Source: Oikopleura dioica (Eukaryota; Chordata; Appendicularia; Copelata; Oikopleuridae). From it: DNA of 64,000 nt. Positions 1 through 10,264 of this stretch are shown here, one piece after another. The notes under the pieces were generated by a model. That model saw only the letters and a list, made by a program, of their open reading frames with translations. It did not search any database and was not told the origin of the DNA. The first letter of the stretch is position 1. Each line of letters starts with the position of its first letter. A program made the translations under genes and the position numbers. The DNA lies in contig OU015566.1 of assembly GCA_907165135.1 (NCBI GenBank), positions 6,122,157 to 6,186,156 on the forward strand, read 5' to 3'.

Positions 1-344
1 GGGCAGATTAGAGAAGAAGTTCAGCTGTTCCGAAACTGTCAGGCCTAGCCAATTGAACCCGGCCTATTCCCAACAGCGATAGAGCAGGAGTGAAGATGAA
101 CGAAGATTCTTTTATTTTTCTCGAGTAGCGAAATTTTATTGCATTGTTTTTTTAAATCCCCTGACTTGAGAAATAATTATGGGCTCTCATTATCGGAACA
201 TTGACGCCTCTCTTCGGTACTCTTCTTTAGAGAAAGGAATCGGCTAGACGTTCATTATTCTTATTTGACACTGTCTAAGATAGTCTGCATGATCTATTTT
301 CTTAAATATTTTGGCCGATTCTAACCCTGGAAAAAGAGGACATA

Positions 345-3300
345 ATGAAGGAGACAGAGGACGACCCGGAATATGACTAGGGTGAATTTACAAAAAAATC
401 AACTTTTTCCCTATGAATGCTGTCTCGTTGAAACTTGGCATGGTGAAAGATCATGCCCGAGTTTCTTCACAAAATTTTTTCTTTTAAATTTTTTTCGTTT
501 TTCAACCCTTTTCGCCCCCATAAAAGGCTATCTTTTGAGCGCCTCAAGTGTCGGTGCTCTTTTTGGCCGGAATCGAAGCGCGGTCGGCTTCTGATCATCT
601 TCCGAAAAAAATTTAGTGAAGCTATCACCGATGACTCAGAATCGGCATTTTAGTGTTACGTAACACTGTTATGTAACATAACTACTAAATGACAATAAGT
701 CCTCCACTAGAATAATTGATGGTAATTTGGTGAAATTTTGGGACGGTAGGTATTGGCCCCAACTAAAAAAATTGTAATTGAAAATTTTTTGGTCTGACCA
801 CGTGATCACGCGATACTGGCGATTCTTCTTAAAAGGAAGACTCGATTTAAAATATAAATTATTAAAAAATAAGAATGCTATTTATGGCAATATTTTTGGC
901 CCCGTTCCTTGGTTTTTTAATTTAAGGGGCTTGACGGCCCTTCGGGCCGTCTCAGCCCCGTTCCTTGGTTTTAATTTAAGGGCTTGACGGCCCTTCGGGC
1001 CGTCTCAGCCCCGTTCCTTGGTTTTAATTTAAGGGCTTGACGGCCCTTCGGGCCGTCTCAGCCCCGTTCCTTGGTTTTTAATTTAAGGGGCTTGACGGCC
1101 CTTCGGGCCGTCTCAGCCCCGTTCCTTGGTTTTAATTTAAGGGCTTGACGGCCCTTCGGGCCGTCTCAGCCCCGTTCCTTGGTTTTAATTTAAGGGCTTG
1201 ACGGCCCTTCGGGCCGTCTCAGCCCCGTTCCTTGGTTTTAATTTAAGGGGCTTGACGGCCCTTCGGGCCGTCTCAGCCCCGTTCCTTGGTTTTTAATTTA
1301 AGGGGCTTGACGGCCCTTCGGGCCGTCTCAGCCCCGTTCCTTGGTTTTAATTTAAGGGGCTTGACGGCCCTTCGGGCCGTCTCAGCCCCGTTCCTTGGTT
1401 TTAATTTAAGGGCTTGACGGCCCTTCGGGCCGTCTCAGCCCCGTTCCTTGGTTTTAATTTAAGGGGCTTGACGGCCCTTCGGGCCGTCTCAGCCCCGTTC
1501 CTTGGTTTTAATTTAAGGGGCTTGACGGCCCTTCGGGCCGTCTCAGCCCCGTTCCTTGGTTTTAATTTAAGGGCTTGACGGCCCTTCGGGCCGTCTCAGC
1601 CCCGTTCCTTGGTTTTAATTTAAGGGGCTTGACGGCCCTTCGGGCCGTCTCAGCCCCGTTCCTTGGTTTTAATTTAAGGGCTTGACGGCCCTTCGGGCCG
1701 TCTCAGCCCCGTTCCTTGGTTTTTTAATTTAAGGGGCTTGACGGCCCTTCGGGCCGTCTCAGCCCCGTTCCTTGGTTTTTTAATTTAAGGGGCTTGACGG
1801 CCCTTCGGGCCGTCTCAGCCCCGTTCCTTGGTTTTTTAATTTAAGGGGCTTGACGGCCCTTCGGGCCGTCTCAGCCCCGTTCCTTGGTTTTTTAATTTAA
1901 GGGGCTTGACGGCCCTTCGGGCCGTCTCAGCCCCGTTCCTTGGTTTTTTAATTTAAGGGGCTTGACGGCCCTTCGGGCCGTCTCAGCCCCGTTCCTTGGT
2001 TTTTTAATTTAAGGGGCTTGACAAAGGCCTGGAAATCTGAGTTGATCAGTCTCAGTTTCGTCCCCAACCCCTCCCACCTCCATCCAATGTAAAAATTTAT
2101 ATTTTTCATTTTTAAAGTCTAGTTATGGTTTTTATTGATAATTAAAAAAAACTTCTCTAACGAGAATTTACTTAGAATTTTATGAATCCAAAATAAAAAT
2201 TGAAAAAAAATTAATATTCGGGCTCCGGAGCCAAAAAACCGAAAAAAATTGGAAAAAAATCGGTTTTTCGGAGGCTCCACCCTTAAAATTTTTATTAATT
2301 ATATTTTTACGGGGAAGCTTTGGACCAGCCCTTTTTATGATCTATTACAATGCAAAGAATTATTTGTCTTCCACCAAGTTATTTTCTTCCACCGGCTTTA
2401 AAAAAGGTCCTCCGGGTCATTCCTGATCGATCTGAAAGAGCTTCACTAAATTTTTTTATTTCAAAATGATCAGTTTTTTCAGGCGCTTCGAATGAGCCTA
2501 GTCACGTTCTCGTAACTTGAGGCGCTCAAAAGTTGAGTTTTTCGGCTATTTTAGAGGGCGCTAGAAGAAAATCACGTGACATATTTAAAGAAAAACTCTT
2601 CGATATGAGATTCATATGCATGGGAAAAATTGCATACAAAATTTGAAAGCCGTACGACCCCTAGATTAAAAGTTGATTTTTGTAAATTCACCCTAAATAT
2701 GACCTCACGCAAATTTATACAGAACTTTATAGGTGATCTCCGAACATGATTGAATTTATCGATAGTTTTATTCAGCAAAGTTGGGCAAGGAAAAATCGCC
2801 GACATCAGCTTTACTGACGAGTTTTCTGAGCTTTCTTACCAGACGAATATCGACAAATATTTAGACTTAGCAACGGATCAAAAATTAAAGATAATTTTTT
2901 CAAAAGCCTTTCCATCTTTTCGATCCAAAATTCAGTGCTTCTCGTACACTGCCAAAAACTCTACCACCTAGACGAGATCTTAGAAAAGAAGCGCGCAAGT
3001 GAACTCGCTATCCGAGCTGAGCTTAAGGCGCTTTTGCCGCCGAAAATCGCCAAATTTGTCGTTCCAACTTTGGAGGTCAAGCAAGTGCTTCTCAACCCCG
3101 TCAAGTTTATCAACAATCTCGAGGACGAGTACAAGGATTTTCGCGAAACAAATAAAGGTGTGGAGGAAGAAGACTCGTTGGAGTATCTTTTCAGAGCTAT
3201 TCTAGGAAAGCGGCTTTCCTACAGCGATTGAAGAACAACTCATTAGTAGTTATCAACAAAAAGAAAGCCAATAAAAGCGTCGTTAATTTTACGAATGAAT

Positions 3301-6300
3301 GGCGTTTACTTGAAAAACTACAGTTTCCACAATGCAGCTCGATTCTGCAAAGAACTGGCAATGAACAGACTGGAGGGCTTTGCCATTCAAGTCTTTCAAG
3401 GGATGAAGGCAAAAGGCTTCGAATATTTGACCTCGATCGTCGACAAAGAAGGATATCGCCGCGTACCGTTGATCCGAATCGCCCAGCGAGCTGGTCTTTT
3501 TGAATTGCTCTCCCAAGATCTTGTGCAGCGTCAGCTCGATATTATCTATGCTGGTGGATTAAAGAAGAGCTCTTCAAATTTCTTCAGCCAGTCGACAATA
3601 GGTATCTAATGCCAGCCAATTTATTCCCAAATGTGCGTTCTTTCAGTTTATATCCTTGGATTGGCGACGATGGGACTTTTTCCAGCAATTTTCTGCCCCG
3701 ATTTCATCAAATTTGACAAAACAAAGTACTTTCTCAGGAACTAGGGTGGGCCAATTTACTAATCATAAGAGGCAAAATTGGAATTCGCTTGCCAATCAAA
3801 AGTCGATTCTGGTTGATCTTGGGGCAAGGGGTTCTTCGGCCAATAAGAGTCCAGTATTTGCTCGATGAGCCAATAAATGAATATCTCTTTATAGTTTTGC
3901 CCACCCTAGGTCAGAAAGTTCTGGCGGGACATTTTCGGACCAGGCTATGTAACATTCGAAGGCGGTTCGCTCAAAAGATTCAACATTTCAACAACCTCCA
4001 TGACCAAAACTACTTCAAAACACCGGCCGATTCAAAAGCAGTTCTCAATTTCCGAAGAGTCAAACACTTCTTCCAGCCCCGACGATTGCATCATCGTCTC
4101 CAAGGGCGAAAAAGTCAACCATTCCTTTTCCGACAAATTCCGCGACTTCCTCTACCGCTGGCTCACCTGGAACTTTTCGACAAAAGTGATCATGCTCAAC
4201 AACCTGATCACCGACTGCATCATTCTCTTCTTTCTCATGTACCTTGCCGTGGCGAAGCTCAGCTATCACTCGAACCAGTGGGACTTTGTTTTCATCGCGA
4301 TCTTCGGTTGTCGGATTTTCCACCGGTTGCGGACTTGGTTTGCCAGAAAAATCTTCTTCGACTCTGAACACGCTTGGACAGTGCCAATTCGAATCGGTTT
4401 CGTCGAAAAAGTCAACATCTTCGCGATCTTGATTTCCATCCTTTTCATAACTACGAGATGGGAATTTGTCAATCAAACGCCTCGCTACGTTATGGGCCCC
4501 CTTCTTCAAGACGACGCGAGTTTTTACATTGGAAACTACACGAAAGACATTGAAACATTCCAAGCTGGGCTCGGCAAATTGACTAGAGAGCCTAGGTCAG
4601 GGTCTGAAAGAGCTAAAATGAAAAGCCGCGCAGCTTTGCTAATATAATCATTGAAATCTATCAAAAATTCTGGCGAAGCGGCTTTTCTCATTTTAGTCTT
4701 TCAGACCCTGACTCAGGTTTTCTACTCAGGTTGCTAAGCCCAGATTCCAAGGCTCCAATCAAAAGGCGGTTCGAGAAAAATCCGACTTTGTCATGGAGTT
4801 TTACAACGATTTTAAAAACAACGATACAAGATCGTTCAACTACTACGAAAAACTGTACGATGGAATCAAATACATGCCCTTCCGTAGCCCTCAGAATTTC
4901 AACAACGCGATCAACAACTACTTTTTCGTCCTGCCGCCTTTTATGGTCGGTTCTTTGTACAAAACTCCGCTTGGAAATTCGACTGTTGAAGATAGAGAGT
5001 GCAGGGGCAACATCACTCACAGAATGAGAAATAACAAAGAAGACAAGGAAGAAGACTACCACTTTGCAGAGTGCTGCGAAAACAGGAATGTTAGCTGAAA
5101 TTATTCACCAAGAAGTGTCTTTTTTTTGCCTAGCATTTTCAAGATCGATTCGGACTCTTACCGACGGTCAAACGGTCAAAGATCAAGGAACGAATGTTGT
5201 CATCAAGCTGCTGAAATCATCAGAGAACGCTACAGTTCCAATCTGCTACTTTAGCAGAGTCAAGAATATTTCATATCTTTCATTTGTCTGGAACGTTGTT
5301 TTTCTAAATGAAATGCACTTCATAATGTTGCTCGAAAACAACCTCCGAAAGCATCAACATTATGATTTTCTTTTCAATTTTCAACTTGCTTCGATTCGCC
5401 CGTTTGTCCGTCTTTATCGGTCCTCTGATTTATGCTCTTTACAGGACTCTTTTCGACGTCCTCAAATTTGTGCCGATTTTTTTGCTCTTATTCCTCGCCT
5501 ATGGAATCATTCAAAACAACCTTCTTTTTCCCAATCAACAGGTAATTCTTCTCTAAATACAATGTTATAAGATGGCCATTTTTAGACAGAACGGGATGAT
5601 GTTGCTTCTTGGGTTTTCACAGAATTTACGAATATCTTTAACCGGCCGTTTTTCCATGTTTTTGGAGAAATTTTCATCGCAGAAACAACTACTCATCGAT
5701 ACTACCACATCGAGGTCAGTTTTTTTCTTCGAAAATAATGCTAGAATTAAACCAAGGCGCCCTGCACGCATGCTTTCGGAGACATAAACTTGGAAGACAA
5801 AGTCCGCTGCCCAGAACGTAATGAAATTTCATCCTTTATCATGTCGGCCTATATGCTGGCTACGAATATTGTGATGGTGAATATGCTCATCGCCATGTTC
5901 AACGAAACGTATTTGAAGATGAAAAACGTAAGGACCAAAGGATTTCTTTTTAGAGCTTCTTTAGAACTCGAAATTGATCTGGGCGACAGACAGATACAAG
6001 TTCATTTTGGAAGAGTATCATTATTTCCCAAATATTTTTATTGGAGGAATTTTTCAATTTATCTTGTGCATCTGGTTCCTCATTTGCTTATTGATCCGAT
6101 TCCCCGGTAAGTTTTTCAGAAGAAATTTTTCGTAATAAATTCAGTTTGGTTGGTCGTGAAAATAAAACGAAGAAAGGAAAATGCCAAGTCTCAAACAATT
6201 TTGTTTGACCAGCGCCTCGTCGGGCGAATTCTCCCAAGAAGGCCTGTTCATTCTGATCCTTTCGTTTTCCGAAGAAGGACGAAGGAATTTGTCATAAGCG

Positions 6301-6347
6301 ACGAAGACGGCCCAGAAGAAAATCCAGCTTTTGAAATATTACACTAG
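345..6347 (+). CDS. TRPM-like cation channel, interrupted by three inserted elements
   Basis: This is a multi-exon gene for a melastatin-type TRP channel. The family forms tetrameric cation channels in plasma or organelle membranes. Visible parts in order are: a TRPM-homology-like stretch ending in LLSQDLVQRQLDIIYAGGLK (about 3510-3580); a linker; membrane segments around 4140-4470; an S5-like helix FNLLRFARLSVFIGPLIYAL (about 5377-5440); a pore region with FNRPFFHVFGEIF (about 5650); S6 with NIVMVNMLIAMFNETY; and a TRP-box-like WATDRYKFILEEY. It ends about 66 residues after the last intron, with no kinase or Nudix domain. Inferred exons start at ATG 345; a 43-nt intron lies near 2732-2774. 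The intron at about 5085 fits only GA-AG. The frame changes near 2935 and 3290 are not resolved. Most of the usual 700-residue N-terminus is missing or lies outside the window. It could be a pseudogene. Confidence 0.72.
378..2695. mobile_element. 2.3-kb non-autonomous TIR element with internal satellite
   Basis: The ends are inverted repeats beginning TAGGGTGAATTTACAAAAA. Weaker inverted similarity continues for about 260 bp, including the reversed pair near 538 and 2515. It is flanked by a perfect 8-bp duplication, AATATGAC, at 370-377 and 2696-2703. An 8-bp duplication and TAGGG-type ends suit the hAT superfamily. No transposase is visible. The centre is a hairpin satellite. It splits what reads as the first coding exon of the TRPM-like gene. 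Confidence 0.85.
900..2022. repeat. Hairpin satellite, about 20 units of 53-57 bp
   Basis: About 20 head-to-tail units alternate an AT-rich part (TTGG, 4-6 T, AATTTAA) with a GC-rich part that contains GACGGCCCTTCGGGCCGTC. That core is an 8-bp perfect stem with a TTC loop. The flanking GGGGCT and AGCCCC extend the stem. Units differ mainly in the length of the T run and of the G run (3 or 4). The GC content contrasts sharply with the AT-rich surroundings. The array lies wholly inside the TIR element. Confidence 0.95.
3741..3909. mobile_element. 169-bp MITE in TRPM-like coding exon
   Basis: The inverted ends are CTAGGGTGGGC and GCCCACCCTAG. The flanks CTCAGGAA (3733-3740) and GTCAGAAA (3910-3917) match at 6 of 8 positions, which suggests an ageing 8-bp duplication. 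Removing the element with one flank joins the codons for KYFLR to KFWRD in frame. A GA-AG intron starting at GAACTAGGG and ending GGTCAG would do exactly this. The interior has CCAAT-rich text like that of other elements in the window. Confidence 0.75.
4565..4743. mobile_element. 179-bp MITE in TRPM-like coding exon
   Basis: The inverted ends are CTGGGCTCGGCAA and TTGCTAAGCCCAG, with a long inner inverted repeat around GTCAGGGTCTGAAAGA. A perfect 8-bp duplication, ATTCCAAG, lies at 4557-4564 and 4744-4751. Loss of the element and one duplication restores the frame across KDIETFQ and GSNQKAV. Related copies lie at 15284-15391 and about 19880-20036, and a single end lies near 26487. Confidence 0.85.
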
Positions 6348-6629
6348 AATATCAAATAAAAATGCAAGATATAATTCGCCTTCAATATATAAGACAAAGA
6401 ACAAAGCCAACAGTACCGAGCTTTGAAAAATACCTAGAAAAAGTAGGTTTTTGAAGCTGAAAATTGTGTCATGGACCGTTTAAGTTGTCAAACAAAAGCC
6501 AATCTAATTGAATATATCTTTGAAAATAGCCTTTCACAACAAGCAAGTTCAACTTTGTTCAAATAATTGACAAGAGAAGTTTATTCGCGAATGTTGTAAA
6601 TCGAAGATTTGAATACCGATAGGCCAACG

Positions 6630-7368
6630 ATGAAACTTGCTCTTTCTCTTTTTGCGCTTTCAAAAGCCAACCCATTAAATGAGAGGGTCTTTCGCGATGC
6701 CGTGGACAAAATTGCCCGTGAGAGCAGCAAGGACCGCGAGGATTTCGCTAGATTTGTCAACAATCGTGATGACACGTAAGATAGTTTCCTGATTTATCTT
6801 TGCTCATAAAGTTTTAACCGTTTTTCGACAAGTTTAGTCTTTTCGAGTTCGCTTGGGAATACTGCCATGAAGTTAACGAGCTCGAATTTGACGCAGGTCT
6901 TGACATTGATGAGCTTGCTCATTGTGGAACAGCTCTATGGGATGAGATCGGAGCTCTGATGTACGAAGACAAATATCCTCATTTAGGACAGGTTCTCTTC
7001 AGCCTCTGGGATGTAGCCGATTGGGATGGAAGCGGCTTGGTCGACTTTGATGAATTCCGCTTCGCGGAAACCATGCTTGCCGGTGTTTACGCTCTTGTCG
7101 CTTTCGACCGACACGATCGCAACGGAGATCGAGATTTGGACCTTGACGAGGTTTCTGAGTTCGAACATGACCGTGAGAAAGAGAATTATTCATCTAGATT
7201 AGATATTTTCCAGTGATGCCCGAGGGCGAGGAGTTCGGTAATGAGAGAGCAAAAACCTTTCACGAACTCTGGGAAGAAGCAGAGCTGTTCGGCGGCTACG
7301 AGAAAACTTACATTCCCGAGGTTGCCCTCTTCTTCCTTGAACTCTGGCGAATGGTGTTTGACAATTAA
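6630..7368 (+). CDS. Secreted or luminal EF-hand protein
   Basis: This is a small calcium-binding protein of three exons. It starts at ATG 6630 with a signal-peptide-like MKLALSLFALSKA, so it is probably secreted or luminal. Two consecutive EF-hand loops are clear: DWDGSGLVDFDE and DRNGDRDLDLDE, each with acidic residues at positions 1, 3, 5, 9 and 12 or close equivalents. The rest is acidic and aromatic. The introns are canonical (GTAAGA near 6777 and GTGAGA near 7171). The C-terminus is helical and ends LELWRMVFDN. The specific family is not recognised. Confidence 0.82.
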
Positions 7369-7522
7369 GGCTATTCTTAAGAATTTTTCGACAATATCGA
7401 ATAAAAAAACTTACATCTTATTCAAATTTTAAAGAGACTTTTTTATTGATAATAAGGTGACAATTGGTTTCTAAAGAAAGTTGATCGTTGAGAAAAGAAC
7501 TTTCGAAAAGCAAGCAATCAGT

Positions 7523-8012
7523 TTAGAGGAATTCGGGGAGTCCCTTGTAGACCTCAGCGGGGCACTTTGTGCCGACTTCGCAGACGTCACATTCTTCGCC
7601 ATCCTTGAGGCACTTGGCGCAGGAAACGCAGTTGTAGACATCGTGGTCTTAAAAAAATATTCAAAAACGATGATACGGAGGCATTGTTTTTACCAGGATA
7701 CTGAGTCTGCCAGTAGGCGAGACCGATGGATTTTTGGCCTTGAACGAAGGCAAACTCTTCCTTAGTGCAGTGCTTGATGCACTCGCAAGCAGCGCAGCAG
7801 GTGATGCTGAAAGTGCAGCAAAAGCAGGGGGCTTTTTCGTCGGCGAAGACTGAGGACTCACCAACCAAGGCGTTGGCAGAGGCGGCAGCGACAATTGCAA
7901 GAAGGAGCTAAAATAATCATTTTAAAACAATAATTTTGGAGAATTTTGGAGCTTTTTTTTGGATTAATCCATCAGATGTACTGTCAAAATTTTATCTGAT
8001 TGTTACCTTCAT
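7523..8012 (-). CDS. Small cysteine-rich secreted protein
   Basis: Three exons on the minus strand encode about 114 residues. The first exon is only ATGAAG (8012-8007) followed by GTAACA. The second begins LLLAIVAAASANA, which completes a signal peptide. The mature part has clustered cysteines (CFCCTF, CCAACECIKHC, CVSCAKC, CDVCEVGTKC). The second intron ends TTTTTTTAAG and the protein ends in KGLPEFL. The cysteine density suggests a disulphide-rich extracellular protein. No named family was recognised. Confidence 0.78.
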
Positions 8013-8059
8013 TTTTCCGATTTTTTCAATTAATGATATTTTCAGCAGATTTCAGCCGA

Positions 8060-8067
8060 TTATATAT
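8060..8067 (-). promoter_or_regulatory. TATA-like box of the Cys-rich gene
   Basis: On the minus strand the text reads ATATATAA about 50 bases upstream of the inferred ATG at 8012, a plausible core promoter position. No other promoter signal was seen. Confidence 0.4.
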
Positions 8068-8831
8068 GGGCGCGCATCTGCGTTTTCCTCCATACTGGCT
8101 CCACCTCTTTATGGGAATGCAAATTTAAATTTCGAAATATCATTGACATCGAAGAATGATACCGTATCAAATACTTTACGGCTTGGCAACCTCTGAAAAA
8201 AACCTGTGTCTGATTCAAAAAAGCTGACTTTAGAACCTAACTCAGACTTTCCACAGAGTTTCCTGTGCGCAGAGTAAGGATATCCGCCAAAAACATTGTC
8301 TAAATTGGTTCTATGAGGATAGAGTTTTATGAAAAATCAGCAATTGCAATAAAATGCAACAAAAGTGCCAGAAAAGATCTGTTTAAAATCCCGTGTTACC
8401 CGCGTATGAGCCTCAAGGATCTCAAAATTTATGACACCGACAGGATGGCTGTTTGCCTTCCTTATTGAAATTTTGAAAAGCTCATAAAGATGATAGAAAG
8501 TGCAAATGCCGCGCACGAATCTTGGCATCAATTTCGCCAAACATGAAGTATGTTTTTTCGAGTTTCCAAGACCTCGCCCATAAGAGTCAATATTATCAAT
8601 TCTTACCAAATGAACATTTGTAAAGGAAGGACACGTGTGGCGTCTTCATTGAAGACTCTTCAATACTGCATAATAACGTATAATATGATCATCTTATGGG
8701 AAAATTCCAACAGAAAAACCGAACTTTTACTCTTTGTTCTTCTTGTTGTGTCTTAAATACTGTGTGTCCATCTTATTTCAGCCAAGTCTCCTTATCAAGT
8801 GACTTTGAACTTGAGGTCATTTTGACTATTA

Positions 8832-9449
8832 ACAGTAGGGGTGGTCAATTTGGGAGGTTTTTTTCGGCCAATTTCTTTGAAAACTCCCAAATTGACCACC
8901 CAGCTGAAAATGATCAGATTTTCAAGAATACAAATTCTCTGGGGTGCTAAATTTTGCCGCAAAAGGCTAGCTAGGCTCTAGCCTTTTCGCCTGAATTCCC
9001 CTTAAATTTTTCGCCTTACTTCTAGGCTAGGCGAAATTTTTCCCCTTGGAAATTTTTCACGCGAAGGCTAGACTTTCTAGGCGAATACGCCTAACCTCGC
9101 ATAGCCTAGCCTTTTAGGCGAATTCGCCTGGACATTTGGAACCCGGGTTCCAACCAGATCTCAGCTTATCAAATTATGATCGAGGAAACACTAGCCGTCA
9201 TAAGGCGGTTCATTCTGGTAACTCTAGTGTGGCACCGTGTAGGGTTAGTCAAAAAAAGGTGAAGATATAAGTCAAACCTTCTGAAGGCTCCCGTAAAAAA
9301 CTAAATATACTCGATATTCGATGCAATTTTGAATCTGAAAAGCGGTGGAATTGCGGATTCATTAAAAAATTCCATTTTTTTTTTGTTGGCTGATTTTCAA
9401 AATTTTTCGGAATTCGACCAAAAACTCCCAAATTGACCACCCCTACTGT
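8832..9449. mobile_element. Inverted-repeat element with nested end copy
   Basis: The left end ACAGTAGGGGTGGTCAATTT is mirrored by the right end at 9430-9449. A further copy of the inverted sequence, CCCAAATTGACCACCC, lies at about 8886-8901, so the left side carries its own small hairpin. The target duplication is not clear. There is no coding capacity. It is probably a non-autonomous DNA transposon. Confidence 0.7.
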
Positions 9450-10111
9450 ATTTCGCCTCAAAAGTCTCAAAAATAGAGTAATTTCGGAAAAAGGATTAGA
9501 AAGGGGTCTGTCGGGAAACATCAGAAGACGCAACCATTTTGCAGTTAATGCTCTTGCGATTCGGAATCTGTATAGAAACCCTTTATTACTTCCGCATTCT
9601 AGAGGTGGTAGAAGAGAGTTGTGCAATTACTTATTGCCAATTAGCCTTGGTACAGACCAAGGTAATCCTGGCAAAATACTTGCCTACCATAGGAAATGTA
9701 AATTACATCTGGAAATTTTCCCAAATGTCAGTCAAATAATCCTTCCCACAATTTAAGACTTTGCTCATCGCGTTCCATTTGTACTCCTTCAAAAGTTAAA
9801 AATATTGATCCAGAAGAGCAGGTCTTGCGCAACGGAAGTAAAAATTGATGCGCGACATTTGTCATCGCCTCTTTTCGTTCCCCCCTGGTCAATTGAGCAA
9901 ACAGCCAAGCCATGTCTTAAAATATCAGGCCATCTTTTGAGCAAGTCTTACCGTCTTATCCTTCTTCAAATTCCTGCGTCCGTCTTTATCACAACCGCTG
10001 AACTTTCATAAAAAGCTTATTTTTCCTTTATAAGAAAGGCTCCATTTCAATTTGGCTCAGTAAGGAAAAATTTTTTCCTACAAAACCTGAACTATTTATG
10101 AGGTAGAGAAC

Positions 10112-10240
10112 TATATTATATTATATTATATTATATTATATTATATTATATTATATTATATTATATTATATTATATTATATTATATTATATTATATTATA
10201 TTATATTATATTATATTATATTATATTATATTATATTATA
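10112..10240. repeat. (TTATA)n microsatellite
   Basis: About 26 uninterrupted pentamer units of TTATA lie directly upstream of the Ly6-like gene, ending some 25 bases before its ATG. Length variation between individuals is likely and may affect the promoter. Confidence 0.97.
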
Positions 10241-10264
10241 GAAGAATCGTCCGAAAAGCTGGAT

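Larger units (their letters stand above)
8013..10264. other. Gene-poor interval, mostly repeats
   Basis: I found no convincing gene here. It holds an inverted-repeat element (8832-9449), a cluster of GCTAG/AGGCGAA palindromic words near 8960-9130 and a TTATA microsatellite at 10112-10240. The short open frames have no start, splice or family support. Confidence 0.6.

Noticed and set aside
373-987. Short open frames near the left end
   Set aside because: They lie in the terminal repeats and satellite of the 2.3-kb element and have no coding features.
900-2022. Regular short repeats resembling a CRISPR array
   Set aside because: Units abut without unique spacers, differ only in homopolymer length, and lie in a eukaryotic transposon-like element.
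8337-8609. Minus-strand frame of 90 codons
   Set aside because: No upstream promoter, splice or family signal; composition is not distinct from the surrounding non-coding DNA.
9433-10011. Overlapping short frames on both strands
   Set aside because: No consistent frame, splice sites or motifs; repeat-rich context.
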